A stretch of DNA of 64,000 bases from an uncultured Eggerthellaceae bacterium (GCA_934648845.1 CAKUFS010000011.1:1-64000); one strand, 5' to 3'. Positions 41,329 to 50,733 are shown, counted from the stretch's first letter. The notes: generated by a model not told the origin, from the letters alone. Numbers and translations are program-made.

Positions 41329-43478
41329 TAGTCGGTCCTCCCCTCGTTTGTCAGCTCGCGCTCAACGTATTTGCCCGTTGAGCCGTTGATGTAGCCCATA
41401 TCGGCCGAAGTGAGTTCTCCCGCATCGGCTTGCAAAAGGGCATTCATCACTTCCGCACCCACCGGAGAAGCAACAGCCGAACCGCCGCCGCCTTGCTCGA
41501 TAAGCACGGACACCACGTATTTCGGATCATCGTAAGGTGCGTAGCACACGAACACCGCGTAATCATCTTTGCCGGCAACTTCAGCCGTACCCGTTTTGCC
41601 CGCCGCGTCAATGCCGTATTGCGCAAAACGCTCGTACATGTCCGAATTTTCGTTCACCACGCCATGCAGCGCTTCGCGCACCAGCTTAAGATTCTTCGCA
41701 TCAACAACAGGAGTATCCACTTCCTGCGCTTTATGCGTAACCACGATATCGCCCTGTTCGTTGCGAATATCCTGCAGCAAATGCGGCTGCATGATCTTTC
41801 CCGTTGCAATGGCACCGTACGCAACGGCAATCTGCAGTGGTGTGACCAGCACGTATCCTTGGCCAATGGCCATGTTCGTCATGTCGCCGCCGCGCCACGA
41901 GGCTTCCTCGGGCGTGTCCTTGAAGAACTCTTTTTTCCATTCGGGCGTAGGAATGCGTCCTGCCGCTTCGCCCGTAATGTCAATGCCGCTGGTCGAACCG
42001 AAATGGTATTTCTTGATTTCGTCTTGCAGGGCGGTCTCGGAAATCTTTCCCGCTTGCCCCGCGTCCCAGAAATCTTTCGCAATCTCGTAAAACGTAATGT
42101 CACACGAATCCACAATGGAATCATGGAACGTTTCCGTGCCATGTCCCGTGCGCAGCCAGCATTTCTGCACGTCACCCGAATTGAAGCCGTCCCACGAGCC
42201 GCCGCATTCCCACGTAGATTCTTCAGTAGCAAAACCATGCTTCAAGCCTGCGAGCCCCGAGAACGCCTTCATGGTGGAAGCCGCCGGATACGTGCCTGCA
42301 ATTGCACGGTTGAGCAGCGGGTACTGCGATTCGGACGTGTTATACATATCCCAAATGCTCTGGGAAATGCCGCCCACGAAGTTCGCCGGCGAAAACGTAG
42401 GGAAATTCGCCAGCACCGCAATGCTGCCGTCTTTGACATTCATGGCCACCACGCAGCCGGCAACGCCTTTACCGGTACCAATGGTATCGTCTTCGGGGGC
42501 AATAAGGTCCGCCAGCGCGCGTTCCGCCACATACTGCGCGGGGCCGCAAATCGTGGTATACACGCTTGAGCCGCGCACGGGCTGCGTTTCGCTTTTCACC
42601 GAGCGCACGTTGCCATCGGCATCCGCCACCACAACACGCTGTCCGTGGTCGCCCGCAAGCAAGTCATCATAGGCAGATTCTACGCCGCTTTTTCCCACGT
42701 CATCGCCCAGCTGCAAGTCGCGCCCCTGGGAAACGCTCGACAGGTCGGACTCCCCCACACTGCCCGTGTAGCCCAGCGCGTGGGCAGCCAACGCGCCATA
42801 CGGATAATCGCGCACCGAGCGCGTTTCCACCGTAACGCCCGGGAACGCATCGGAGTGTTCACGGATGAACGCAACATCGCGCAAACGTACATCGCTTGCC
42901 ACCGTGCGCTTGCTTTGCGCGCCCGACGTGGAATCTTGAATACGCATGCGCACCACATTGCGGGGAATACCCAGCACCACGGAAAGACGACCAAGAACGT
43001 CTTGGTCATCGGCCACATCGGCATCAGCCAAAACAGTCAGCGACGAACGGTTCTTCACTAAAGGAATGCCGCTTCTATCGCAAATGAAGCCACGCGGTGC
43101 CGGCGTTGAAACCGTAGCATAGCGGTTATCATCGGCGGCGCTTTTATACGAAGAGGAATCGAGCACCTGCATGCTGAACAGCTTAATGCCCAAAGCGCCG
43201 AAGACCGCCGCCGTTGCCGCCGCCATTACGTTGAAACGCACTTTCAACCCATCGGCGGGGTTCTTTCCCGGCATGCCGCCTTCCGTTGTGCCCACCGCAT
43301 GCGAAGCGCCCTGGGTGGGCATCGATGAAGAAACGCCCACTGAAGACACGGTGTTGACGGATCGATGATTCGACTTCGTGTGGGTCGAAGAATAGCCGTT
43401 ATAAAGATGTACTCCCACAACAATCGCGAGCGCCACTAAAAGCGCCGCGATAATTGCCGCAACAATTGCCGCAGTCAT
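41328..43478 (-). CDS. mrdA: Penicillin-binding protein 2 (elongation transpeptidase)
   Basis: A 716-residue class B PBP. An N-terminal membrane anchor (residues 1-25), a Ser-rich spacer, a second hydrophobic stretch near residue 95, the PBP dimerisation domain, and the transpeptidase with the three active-site motifs: STMK (in PAASTMKAFSG), SCD at the SxN position, and KTG (AGKTGTAEVAG). The doubled N-terminal hydrophobic region is unusual compared with the single anchor of most PBP2 proteins. It pairs with RodA, encoded next. Confidence 0.93.
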   Translation of the reverse strand: MTAAIVAAIIAALLVALAIVVGVHLYNGYSSTHTKSNHRSVNTVSSVGVSSSMPTQGASHAVGTTEGGMPGKNPADGLKVRFNVMAAATAAVFGALGIKLFSMQVLDSSSYKSAADDNRYATVSTPAPRGFICDRSGIPLVKNRSSLTVLADADVADDQDVLGRLSVVLGIPRNVVRMRIQDSTSGAQSKRTVASDVRLRDVAFIREHSDAFPGVTVETRSVRDYPYGALAAHALGYTGSVGESDLSSVSQGRDLQLGDDVGKSGVESAYDDLLAGDHGQRVVVADADGNVRSVKSETQPVRGSSVYTTICGPAQYVAERALADLIAPEDDTIGTGKGVAGCVVAMNVKDGSIAVLANFPTFSPANFVGGISQSIWDMYNTSESQYPLLNRAIAGTYPAASTMKAFSGLAGLKHGFATEESTWECGGSWDGFNSGDVQKCWLRTGHGTETFHDSIVDSCDITFYEIAKDFWDAGQAGKISETALQDEIKKYHFGSTSGIDITGEAAGRIPTPEWKKEFFKDTPEEASWRGGDMTNMAIGQGYVLVTPLQIAVAYGAIATGKIMQPHLLQDIRNEQGDIVVTHKAQEVDTPVVDAKNLKLVREALHGVVNENSDMYERFAQYGIDAAGKTGTAEVAGKDDYAVFVCYAPYDDPKYVVSVLIEQGGGGSAVASPVGAEVMNALLQADAGELTSADMGYINGSTGKYVERELTNEGRTD

Positions 43479-43487
43479 GTGCCGCTC

Positions 43488-44018
43488 CTAGCGTAATTGC
43501 TGCGCAACGGGAATATGCGTTGCCGTGATCTGGGGTCCAACAAAATGATGGACAAGTGGATACATGAGAAATGCCAGAATGCAATCGTAGAGCGCACACG
43601 GCGCTATGCGATACATAAGCAGGCTCAAAAACGACACGCCCATGCCGAACTGGATAAGCAGAAAGCCGTAAGCAATCTCTGCCACCAGCACGGCAATTGC
43701 AATGCACACGAACGCCATAATCTGGGAATTTCCCTCGAGAACCGAGAAAACGCGCGTCAGAATAAACGAGACGGCAACCATAACGGCAGCCATAATCCCA
43801 ACGGGATGCGAGCTCGAAACGCCTCCCAGCAGACCCAGGATAAACGCAACAACCATGCTGGAATTCGCCGGGCGCACAACAGCAAGCACCACGCAAAACG
43901 CAAGCAAAGCATTCGGACGAATGAGCGCAATGGTCATAGCCGGCGTTACCACCAGCTGAAACACGAAGGCAAGCAACGCAGCTATCACCAAACTGATATT
44001 TCGGCGAATCACTTCCAC
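43488..44018 (-). CDS. mreD: Rod-shape protein MreD
   Basis: A 176-residue membrane protein with five or more helices; LLGGVSSSHPVGIMAAV and the Arg-rich cytoplasmic ends suit MreD. Identity relies partly on its position between mreC and PBP2. It begins right at the mreC stop. Confidence 0.88.
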   Translation of the reverse strand: MEVIRRNISLVIAALLAFVFQLVVTPAMTIALIRPNALLAFCVVLAVVRPANSSMVVAFILGLLGGVSSSHPVGIMAAVMVAVSFILTRVFSVLEGNSQIMAFVCIAIAVLVAEIAYGFLLIQFGMGVSFLSLLMYRIAPCALYDCILAFLMYPLVHHFVGPQITATHIPVAQQLR

Positions 44019-44873
44019 TTATGCAGCCGCCCCCTGAGAACCAACCGTCGAAACTACCATCACTTCCTGGAACGGGCCGGCGTTCTCGTTCGGGGAAACC
44101 ACAATACGGCGCGTGGATTCACCTTGACGCTGGTCAATGCGTACCACTTGCCCCACAATCAGACCGCGCGTATAGCTTCCGCCCAAGCCAGACGTCACCA
44201 CAACGTCACCCACCTGCACGTTGGCATCAGTTGAGATATCTTCAAGGTAAAGCAGGCCCTCAAGCGAGCCCACGCATACGCCTTCTTCGCGCGTAGCTTG
44301 CAGCAAAACAGCAACACCGCTTTGGGGATCGGTCAAAAGACGAACCGTGGAAGAATGATCGGACACGCTGATGATCTGGCCAATCACGCCATTCGGACCC
44401 ATAACGCTTTGCCCTACAACAATGCCATCGGCGCTTCCCGCGTCAATCGTCACCGCCTGATCGTACGCTTCGGACGTGCGCCCGATAACGCATGCGACCG
44501 TGCCGGTGATGCTGTATTTCTCGGAAATGTTCAAAAGCCCCTCAAGGCGTTCGGCTTCCTGCCGATACTCTTCCGCATCGGCCAACTGGCGGCGCAGGCT
44601 CTCGTTTTCCTCGCGCAGCTCGGACAACGTTGCATCCGATGCCGTTGCGTTCGTAATGGCATCTGCCGCATCGGCGCGCGCAAGCTCCAAGTGTGCACCT
44701 GCCTTCGCAAGCGGCTGCACCACCGAACAAATTGCGCCCTGCACCTGGTGAAGAATACCTTCCTCCCCTTCGCGGGCGTAGCCAAACGACACGCCAATGC
44801 AAAGCACGAGCATTACGGCAAGAAGGACCCGAGGGTCCTTCGAAGTTTTTTTCATCTGATAGGTTTGAAGCAT
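44019..44873 (-). CDS. mreC: Rod-shape protein MreC
   Basis: 284 residues: one N-terminal membrane helix (VLLAVMLVLCIGVSFGY), a coiled coil (about residues 75-110, LSELREENESLRRQLADAEEYRQEAERLEGLL), then the beta-barrel pair typical of MreC (VIGRTSEAYDQAVTIDAGSADGI, VTSGLGGSYTRGLIVGQV). It links the MreB filament to PBP2 and RodA. The ATG at 44873 is used; an alternative ATG at 44855 lacks a better site. Confidence 0.93.
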   Translation of the reverse strand: MLQTYQMKKTSKDPRVLLAVMLVLCIGVSFGYAREGEEGILHQVQGAICSVVQPLAKAGAHLELARADAADAITNATASDATLSELREENESLRRQLADAEEYRQEAERLEGLLNISEKYSITGTVACVIGRTSEAYDQAVTIDAGSADGIVVGQSVMGPNGVIGQIISVSDHSSTVRLLTDPQSGVAVLLQATREEGVCVGSLEGLLYLEDISTDANVQVGDVVVTSGLGGSYTRGLIVGQVVRIDQRQGESTRRIVVSPNENAGPFQEVMVVSTVGSQGAAA

Positions 44874-44898
44874 AACGTTTGCCTAAAGCGCTTTCGTG

Positions 44899-45972
44899 CT
44901 ATTTGGAGCGCATGAGCGTCTGTCTCAGTGCTGTTGGCGTCTCCAAAACCTTCGAGCAACCCATAACCACGTTCGTCAGCGCCGTCTCGCTCACCCAAAC
45001 GGGAATCTCAAGACGGTAGCTCAAATAGCGGTCAAGGCCGGAAAGCAGACCGCCGCCACCGGTGAGCAAAATGCCGTTTTTGATGATGTCGCTGGCAAGG
45101 TCGGGGTTCGTTTTCTTGAACGTTTCCTTGATATGGAACACCATTTCCTCGACGGGCGCCTGCAGCGCGCGACGAACGTCTTCCGATTGAACAGAGACTT
45201 CCTTCGGCTGCTCGGTGTACATGTCCTGACCGGAAATAAGCAGGTCACGCTCGCGTCCATCCTCGAAAGGAAGAATGGAGCCGATAGCAATCTTGATATA
45301 TTCAGCGGTTCTTTCGCCGATTTTGATTCCCAGCAAGTCGCGCAAATAGTTCGCCACCGCTTCGTCCATACGGTTGCCCGCCAAGCGAAGCGAAGACGAC
45401 GTTACGATACCACCCAACGAGATAACGGCAACTTCCGTGGTGCCGCCACCAATGTCCACAACCATGGAGCCGATAGGCTCGGTCACGGGAAGATCGGCGC
45501 CCATTGCCGCCGCCATGGGCTCTTCAACCAGGTACGCTTGACGCGCGCCCGCCTGAATAGCCGCTTCGAAAACGGCTCGCTTCTCAACAGACGTAGCACC
45601 GCACGGAATGCAAATGACAATGCGCGGCTTGGCCTGCCACGGGTATTTGCGCGAAATCGCACGGTCGATAAACGCGGAGAGCATAGCTTCCGTTACATCA
45701 TAGTCGGCAATAACACCATCCTTTAAGGGGTGCTCCGCCGAAAACGCATCTGGCGTATGGTTGATCATGTTCTTGGCTTCGGTACCAACAGCCAAAACAC
45801 GGTGAGTGCTCTTCTCGATAGCAACAACAGAAGGCTCGTTGATCACAATGCCCTCGCCGGGAATTGCCACCAACGTATTGGCCGTGCCCAAGTCGATGGC
45901 AAGATCGACTGAAGAGCGCGAGCCCAAACTCGAAAGAAAATCTCCTGAAGAGAGCGAATCTAAAAAGGACAT
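44899..45972 (-). CDS. mreB: Rod-shape actin homologue MreB
   Basis: 357 residues; start ATG 45972 after GGGAG. Actin-fold phosphate loop AIDLGTANTLV, PHOSPHATE 2 VVDIGGGTTEVAVISLGG, and the adenosine loop LTGGGGLLSGLD are intact. The N-terminal SFLDSLSSGDFLSSL is a probable amphipathic membrane helix. First gene of the operon mreB-mreC-mreD-mrdA-rodA-DUF697-radical SAM-DUF2344. Confidence 0.96.
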   Translation of the reverse strand: MSFLDSLSSGDFLSSLGSRSSVDLAIDLGTANTLVAIPGEGIVINEPSVVAIEKSTHRVLAVGTEAKNMINHTPDAFSAEHPLKDGVIADYDVTEAMLSAFIDRAISRKYPWQAKPRIVICIPCGATSVEKRAVFEAAIQAGARQAYLVEEPMAAAMGADLPVTEPIGSMVVDIGGGTTEVAVISLGGIVTSSSLRLAGNRMDEAVANYLRDLLGIKIGERTAEYIKIAIGSILPFEDGRERDLLISGQDMYTEQPKEVSVQSEDVRRALQAPVEEMVFHIKETFKKTNPDLASDIIKNGILLTGGGGLLSGLDRYLSYRLEIPVWVSETALTNVVMGCSKVLETPTALRQTLMRSK

Positions 45973-46043
45973 ACAGGTTTCTCCCACTTAACTTTTCACG
46001 TAAGTGCGAATTTTACCATACACCAGCTTTGCATTGCTCCGAC

Positions 46044-46090
46044 GCCTGCTCCCCATGGTAAAAAACCATGTTTATCCACGAAAAGCAGGC
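46044..46090. other. Nested hairpin between hydA and mreB
   Basis: GCCTGCT and AGCAGGC enclose a second perfect stem CATGGT/ACCATG with an A-rich loop. It lies after the hydA stop and about 70 bases before the mreB start, without a T-run on the minus strand, so it may be an mRNA-protecting or regulatory hairpin rather than a terminator. Confidence 0.45.
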
Positions 46091-46116
46091 ATGAAGCGCT
46101 CTTTTTTGATGGTTTG

Positions 46117-47406
46117 CTAATGCACCGAGCACGAAAAACAGGGGTCGTAGGCACGCACGAGCATTTCAACGCTGTGCTTGAGCTCGTCTTCGCTTACCCC
46201 TTGCGCCGCCAAGTCGCATGCAAGCTTCATCATGTCGGCTTCCAGGTTTGCAACGTTTTGCGCCGTGGGCGTAACAATGGTGGCATGTACAACGTAGCCC
46301 TGCTCGTCGAATTCCAAATCGTGGAACACCGTACCGCGCGGAGCCTCGGTAAAGCCTATTCCCTTGTCTGCTCGCGGCGTAAATGCCACGGGCGCTGTTG
46401 TTCCCTCGAACTCGTCTGCCGCTAAAGCGCGGCAAAGCGCCGCACAACGCTCAACGGCATCCACCAGCTCAACGGCTTGCGCAACGTTGTTGTTGAACGG
46501 GTTGCGCTCAGGCGGACGCAAGCCCGCCTTCGCCGCGGCAAAACGCGCTTGCTGCGTCAAGTTGTTCCACGATGCGTTGATACGAGCCAGCGCACCCACC
46601 AGGTACGGCGTCTTCGTTTCGCGCACACGAGCAAACAGCGCGCAAGAATGAGGCACGGCATATTCTTCCATGGCATCATGAAGCTGCGTGCAGTCAAAAC
46701 GCGCGCCGGATTTCACGAATTCAAATTCGCGTGAAAGCGAAATAGGATACGCGCCTTCCTGCACCATGGCCATCATTTCACCATCGGTCGCAAGCGGCGG
46801 AACAGGGAAACCGTTGAACACATCCACCGTGGTAAGGGCGAATTCGAGCGCCTGGTCAAGCTGATCTGCCATGTCAAGATACTGCTGCGCCGTGGGCTCG
46901 GACGTAAATCCGCCCACTACCGCCGTAATGGGATGGATACTGCGACCGCCCACCAGGCAGCACAGTTCGTTTCCCAGGCTCTTCAGCGCAAGCGCCTTGT
47001 CAAACAGCTCCTTGTTCGCATCCGCCAAAGGGAAAATGCTTTGCTGCTTCAAATAATCGGGCGCGGCCAGAACATACAAGTGCGTCGCGTGGTTTTGCAG
47101 GTAGGAACCGTACACCAAAAGCTCGCGCAACATGCGCGTACGCTCGGTGACCTTAACCCCAAACGCCTGTTCAATAGCAAGAAGGCTGGCAATCACGTGA
47201 TTTGCCGAGCAAATGCCGCAGATACGCGAAGCAATATAGGGAATCTCATCGAAACGACGCCCGCGCACCATGCTCTCGAAGAAACGAGCAGGTTCGTCGA
47301 TTTGCATCTGAACCGACTCAACAACACCTTCTTTTATGGATACTTTGACTTGACCGTGGCCTTCAACGCGGGCCATGTGCTCAAGCGTTAACACTTCTTT
47401 ACTCAT
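46117..47406 (-). CDS. hydA: Group 3b [NiFe] hydrogenase large (alpha) subunit
   Basis: 429 residues carrying the NiFe site: RICGICSANH near the N-terminus (first Cys pair) and DPCFSCSVH at the extreme end (second pair). The frame stops directly after this His, so the cleavable C-terminal peptide normally removed by a maturation protease is absent. The fold and EGHGQVKVSIKEGVV match cytoplasmic bidirectional hydrogenase I/II alpha subunits (sulfhydrogenase HydA). With the other three genes it should couple NAD(P)H to H2 and perhaps reduce polysulfide. It is last in the hydBGDA order. Confidence 0.93.
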   Translation of the reverse strand: MSKEVLTLEHMARVEGHGQVKVSIKEGVVESVQMQIDEPARFFESMVRGRRFDEIPYIASRICGICSANHVIASLLAIEQAFGVKVTERTRMLRELLVYGSYLQNHATHLYVLAAPDYLKQQSIFPLADANKELFDKALALKSLGNELCCLVGGRSIHPITAVVGGFTSEPTAQQYLDMADQLDQALEFALTTVDVFNGFPVPPLATDGEMMAMVQEGAYPISLSREFEFVKSGARFDCTQLHDAMEEYAVPHSCALFARVRETKTPYLVGALARINASWNNLTQQARFAAAKAGLRPPERNPFNNNVAQAVELVDAVERCAALCRALAADEFEGTTAPVAFTPRADKGIGFTEAPRGTVFHDLEFDEQGYVVHATIVTPTAQNVANLEADMMKLACDLAAQGVSEDELKHSVEMLVRAYDPCFSCSVH

Positions 47407-47436
47407 ACACGTGCTCCCTGTACCTTAGTCGTGCCC

Positions 47437-48225
47437 TTACTCGTTCTCTTTTTCCAGGTCAAGCGCGCCAGCATTGAACATACGCAAGCGCTGCTTGAAC
47501 ACGTCCACGTCTTGACCGAACGATTCGACCACCGCATAAGCGGATTCCAAATTGCAATCAGGGGAAATACCCGCGCAACCGTTGCACGCGCGACCTAAGC
47601 CGGGGCACCGTGCGCCGCAGCCCGTGCGCGTAACCAAACCCATGCAGATTTGCCCCTGCTCATAAAGGCATTGCGTACCATTGACCTTACATTCGCCGCA
47701 CATCGTTGTGCTGGAAATGGCTTTATTCGAGCCCTGCAGCGCGCGCTGCAAAACGTCCACGAAACGATAGAAATCAACGGGGCAACACGGCACTTCGAAA
47801 TCAACGTCAATGGTGTGCTTGATTGACGCCGGCGAAACCACCTGACCGCATGCTTCGGGAAGCGTATCCCCATACACGTCATGTGCATGGGCGTCTACCC
47901 CATTGCAAGCCATGCCGGGAATGCCACCCGTGAGTGCGCACGCGCCAATGCCGATAACGGCCTTCGCGCGCTTGCGGATCTCAACCAGAAGATCGCGCGC
48001 TTCTTGCGTGGTCGCCGCACCCTCGATAACGGCAACGTCGAACTCATCGGGCAGCGGCTCGTCGCTCACAAGCTGCCAATACCCCAGTTCAATCTGGCCT
48101 AAAACGTCCAGCAGGTACGCTTCCTTATTCGTGACCTGCAGTTGGCAGCCAAAGCAGCTGGCGAATGCGAAGAACACAACGCGCGGCACGCCTTCGCCGC
48201 ACAACGAAACAGCGTAGTTTGCCAT
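47437..48225 (-). CDS. hydD: Hydrogenase small (delta) subunit
   Basis: 262 residues from ATG 48225. FASCFGCQLQVTN is the CxxC of the proximal [4Fe-4S] cluster; IGIGACALTGGIPGMAC and VPCCPVDFYRFV add its other ligands. The C-terminal Cys-rich part (CGECKVNGTQC, CMGLVTRTGCGARCPGLGRACNGCAG) holds the medial and distal clusters. It relays electrons from HydB/HydG to the NiFe site in HydA. The start immediately follows the hydG stop (TAATATG). Confidence 0.92.
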   Translation of the reverse strand: MANYAVSLCGEGVPRVVFFAFASCFGCQLQVTNKEAYLLDVLGQIELGYWQLVSDEPLPDEFDVAVIEGAATTQEARDLLVEIRKRAKAVIGIGACALTGGIPGMACNGVDAHAHDVYGDTLPEACGQVVSPASIKHTIDVDFEVPCCPVDFYRFVDVLQRALQGSNKAISSTTMCGECKVNGTQCLYEQGQICMGLVTRTGCGARCPGLGRACNGCAGISPDCNLESAYAVVESFGQDVDVFKQRLRMFNAGALDLEKENE

Positions 48226-48226
48226 A

Positions 48227-49135
48227 TTACATCGACCCCTGAATGTTCTTAGCTTCCCAGTAATTGAACACCGGGCCATCAATACATACGTACTGATGCC
48301 CAATCTGGCAATGGCCGCACTTGCCCATGCCGCATTTCATATGGCGCTCAAAGCTCATGTAAATGTGGTCGTAGCTGATGTTCTTCTTGCGCATCTCTTC
48401 AACAACGAAGCGATACATGACAGGAGGCCCGCACAGCGCGCCGAACGTGTTATCGGGATCGATCTCAAGCTGGGCAAACGGCTTCGTGACAACGCCTACT
48501 TCGCCATCCCAGTTGTCATCGGGATTGTCCACTGTCAAGTGCAGCTCAAAGTCTTTGCGATGACGCCACATCTCAAATTGATCGCGGAACATAATCTCGG
48601 ACGGAGATTTCGATCCGTAAATGATGATGATCTTGCCGAATTCGCTTCGCTCGTCGTGGATGTTGTTGATCAGCGAGCGCAGCGGTGCAATGCCCAGGCC
48701 GCCCGCAACCAGCAACACATCATGACCGCGCATCTTGTCAATGGGGAAACCGCGCCCGTAAGGCCCGCGAATGCCCACAATATCGCCGCACTGCATCTTG
48801 TGCAACTCTTCGGTAAATTTACCCGTTCGACGCACGCACAACTCAATGAAACCGCGCTTCGTAGGCGAGCTGGAAATAGAGATGGGCGCCTCGCCCACGC
48901 CGAAGATAGAAAGCTCCACGAATTGACCGGGATTATGACGGAATGCTTCACGAATCTTATCGTCTATCAGGCGAAACTCGAACAGCTTTTCCGTTTCCGT
49001 AAGCTCCGTGATAGATGTGATACGCGCCGGCCACGGACGATATGGATTTGCTGCCATCAGCTCTTCGCCCGACAAGGGCTCAGCTGAAGCAATATAAGGG
49101 CTTACGGATACGCTTCTCAGCTCTTCACTAATCAT
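48227..49135 (-). CDS. hydG: Hydrogenase FAD/NAD(P)-binding (gamma) subunit
   Basis: 302 residues from ATG 49135, overlapping hydB by 8 bases; longer in-frame extensions upstream are unlikely. A ferredoxin-reductase fold: FAD site QFVELSIFGVGEAPISISS, NAD site LLVAGGLGIAPLRSLI, and a C-terminal [2Fe-2S] motif CGMGKCGHCQIGHQYVCIDGPVF. It exchanges electrons with NAD(P)H. Confidence 0.92.
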   Translation of the reverse strand: MISEELRSVSVSPYIASAEPLSGEELMAANPYRPWPARITSITELTETEKLFEFRLIDDKIREAFRHNPGQFVELSIFGVGEAPISISSSPTKRGFIELCVRRTGKFTEELHKMQCGDIVGIRGPYGRGFPIDKMRGHDVLLVAGGLGIAPLRSLINNIHDERSEFGKIIIIYGSKSPSEIMFRDQFEMWRHRKDFELHLTVDNPDDNWDGEVGVVTKPFAQLEIDPDNTFGALCGPPVMYRFVVEEMRKKNISYDHIYMSFERHMKCGMGKCGHCQIGHQYVCIDGPVFNYWEAKNIQGSM

Positions 49136-50165
49136 TTTCCGCCGCCTTTCTTTCAAAGAACTCAAGCACGCGGATAGGATTGATGTGCGCCTTGCACGCG
49201 CGCACGCAACGGCCGCAACCCACACACAGCATGCGGTCGTGGTTTGCAAGGAAACCGTTGAGCTTGTGGTACATGCGATGACGCACGCGCTCGCGCGTGG
49301 TGGGACGGAAGTTGTGACCGCCGGCAACAACAGCGAACTGGGGCGATGTGCAGGCATCCCACACGCGCCGACGCTCTCCAGTCACGCCATTGGGATCAAG
49401 CTCATCGCGAATGTCGAAGCAGAAGCACGTAGGGCAAACCGCCGCGCACGCCGAACACGAAAGGCAGCGGCTTCCCAGCTGCTCCCAAAACGCATCGCTG
49501 TGGAAAACGTCCATGAGCATGGCAACTTCTTGCACATCGGGAATGCTGCGCGAGAACGCCGACTGACGGGCGCGCGTACGCTGACGAAACGCAATGCGGT
49601 CCTCGTCGCTTGCAACGCGCAAATCGCACGTGGCTTCCAAGATATTGGCCGCTTCTACGCTGGAGATGCTTACCAGAACATGCCCGTTTTGCAAGTCCTG
49701 CAAGAACAAATCGTAGCCGAAATGCGCCTCGTCGCTGTCCCACAGGTTGCAGAAGCATTCCTGCGTAGGCATGCAGCCCACGCCAATGATAAGCGTGGCC
49801 TCACGGCGGGCAATATAGTAAGGATCGGGGTATTTTCCGTAGCGGAAAACAAGATCAAGCCTGTTCAGCGCATTGATATCGCAAGCATGTACGCCAAAAA
49901 TGACGCGCGGCGGCACTTGCATTTTGAAATCCGTGAACGTGTTTTTTGATGCATCGAAAGAAAAAAGCGTCTCTTTCGGCGGTAAGAAGAACTTCCGCAA
50001 AGACGACTGCGTGCCCTGCGGAGCTCTGCTTATCTGCTCCGGGGACGTAATGACGTCGAACGTTGCAATTTCTCCATGATCAACGGGAGCAATCACTTCG
50101 TACGACTTAAGAAATGCCGAGACCAGCGCGGGCACCTCATCCGCATCGATAACGCGATAAAGCAT
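49128..50165 (-). CDS. hydB: Hydrogenase iron-sulfur (beta) subunit
   Basis: 345 residues. Two [4Fe-4S] ferredoxin motifs lie in the C-terminal half, CLSCSACAAVCPTCFC and CVGCGRCVRACKAHINP, after an N-terminal domain typical of sulfhydrogenase beta subunits (VIFGVHACDINALNRLD). In archaeal hydrogenases I/II this subunit, with gamma, gives the sulfur-reducing activity. First gene of the operon; the next start overlaps its stop. Confidence 0.92.
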   Translation of the reverse strand: MLYRVIDADEVPALVSAFLKSYEVIAPVDHGEIATFDVITSPEQISRAPQGTQSSLRKFFLPPKETLFSFDASKNTFTDFKMQVPPRVIFGVHACDINALNRLDLVFRYGKYPDPYYIARREATLIIGVGCMPTQECFCNLWDSDEAHFGYDLFLQDLQNGHVLVSISSVEAANILEATCDLRVASDEDRIAFRQRTRARQSAFSRSIPDVQEVAMLMDVFHSDAFWEQLGSRCLSCSACAAVCPTCFCFDIRDELDPNGVTGERRRVWDACTSPQFAVVAGGHNFRPTTRERVRHRMYHKLNGFLANHDRMLCVGCGRCVRACKAHINPIRVLEFFERKAAEND

Positions 50166-50197
50166 GGCCCTCCCTCTTCGTTAACCGAATCGGCAGA

Positions 50198-50238
50198 GCG
50201 TCCGCCCGCATCCGCGCAAACGGAAAGCGAACGGACGC
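50198..50238. other. Hairpin between ndk and hydB
   Basis: GCGTCCG and CGGACGC form a 7-bp stem with a 27-base loop in the 93-base gap between ndk and the hydrogenase operon. No clear T-run; it could be a weak terminator after ndk or a leader element of hydB. Confidence 0.3.
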
Positions 50239-50258
50239 CAAATAATGCCGAAAACCTC

Positions 50259-50663
50259 TTAACCGAAGAATACGCCTATTTCGCGCTCAGCGGACTCCAC
50301 AGAGTCGGAACCGTGAATAACATTTCGGTCAACAGTCAAACCGAAGTCGCCACGGATGGTTCCCGGAGCTGCCTGAGCGCAGTTCGTTGCGCCCATAAGC
50401 TTGCGCATAACAGCAACGGCGCCTTCGCCGGCAACAACCATCTTGACCACGGGACCGCTCGTGATGTAAGAGATAAGACCGTCGTAGAACGGCTTACCCT
50501 CGTGCTCTTTGTAGTTCTCCGCCGCTTGCTCGGGGGTAACCATGGTGAGTTCCATCTTCTCGATGGTCAGGCCGGCACGCTCGATGCGCGAGATAATCTC
50601 GCCCACGTGCCTATTCTCAACGCCGTCGGGTTTAATCATGCTGTACGTACGCTCAATTGCCAT
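50259..50663 (-). CDS. ndk: Nucleoside diphosphate kinase
   Basis: 134 residues. MAIERTYSMIKPDGVENR is the N-terminal signature and NVIHGSDSVESAEREI holds the phosphorylated His. Normal length. It balances the NTP pools. Confidence 0.97.
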   Translation of the reverse strand: MAIERTYSMIKPDGVENRHVGEIISRIERAGLTIEKMELTMVTPEQAAENYKEHEGKPFYDGLISYITSGPVVKMVVAGEGAVAVMRKLMGATNCAQAAPGTIRGDFGLTVDRNVIHGSDSVESAEREIGVFFG

Positions 50664-50695
50664 GCAAACATCCTTCCTGTGTTATTTACAATTCT

Positions 50696-50733
50696 GGCAA
50701 AAAGGGCGAGACCACCCCTGTGGTTTCGCCCTT
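50696..50733 (-). terminator. Terminator after the TPR protein gene
   Basis: On the minus strand AAGGGCGA and TCGCCCTT, with ACCAC/GTGGT inside, form a near-perfect 14-bp stem followed by TTTG. It lies 26 bases past the TPR gene stop. Confidence 0.85.
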
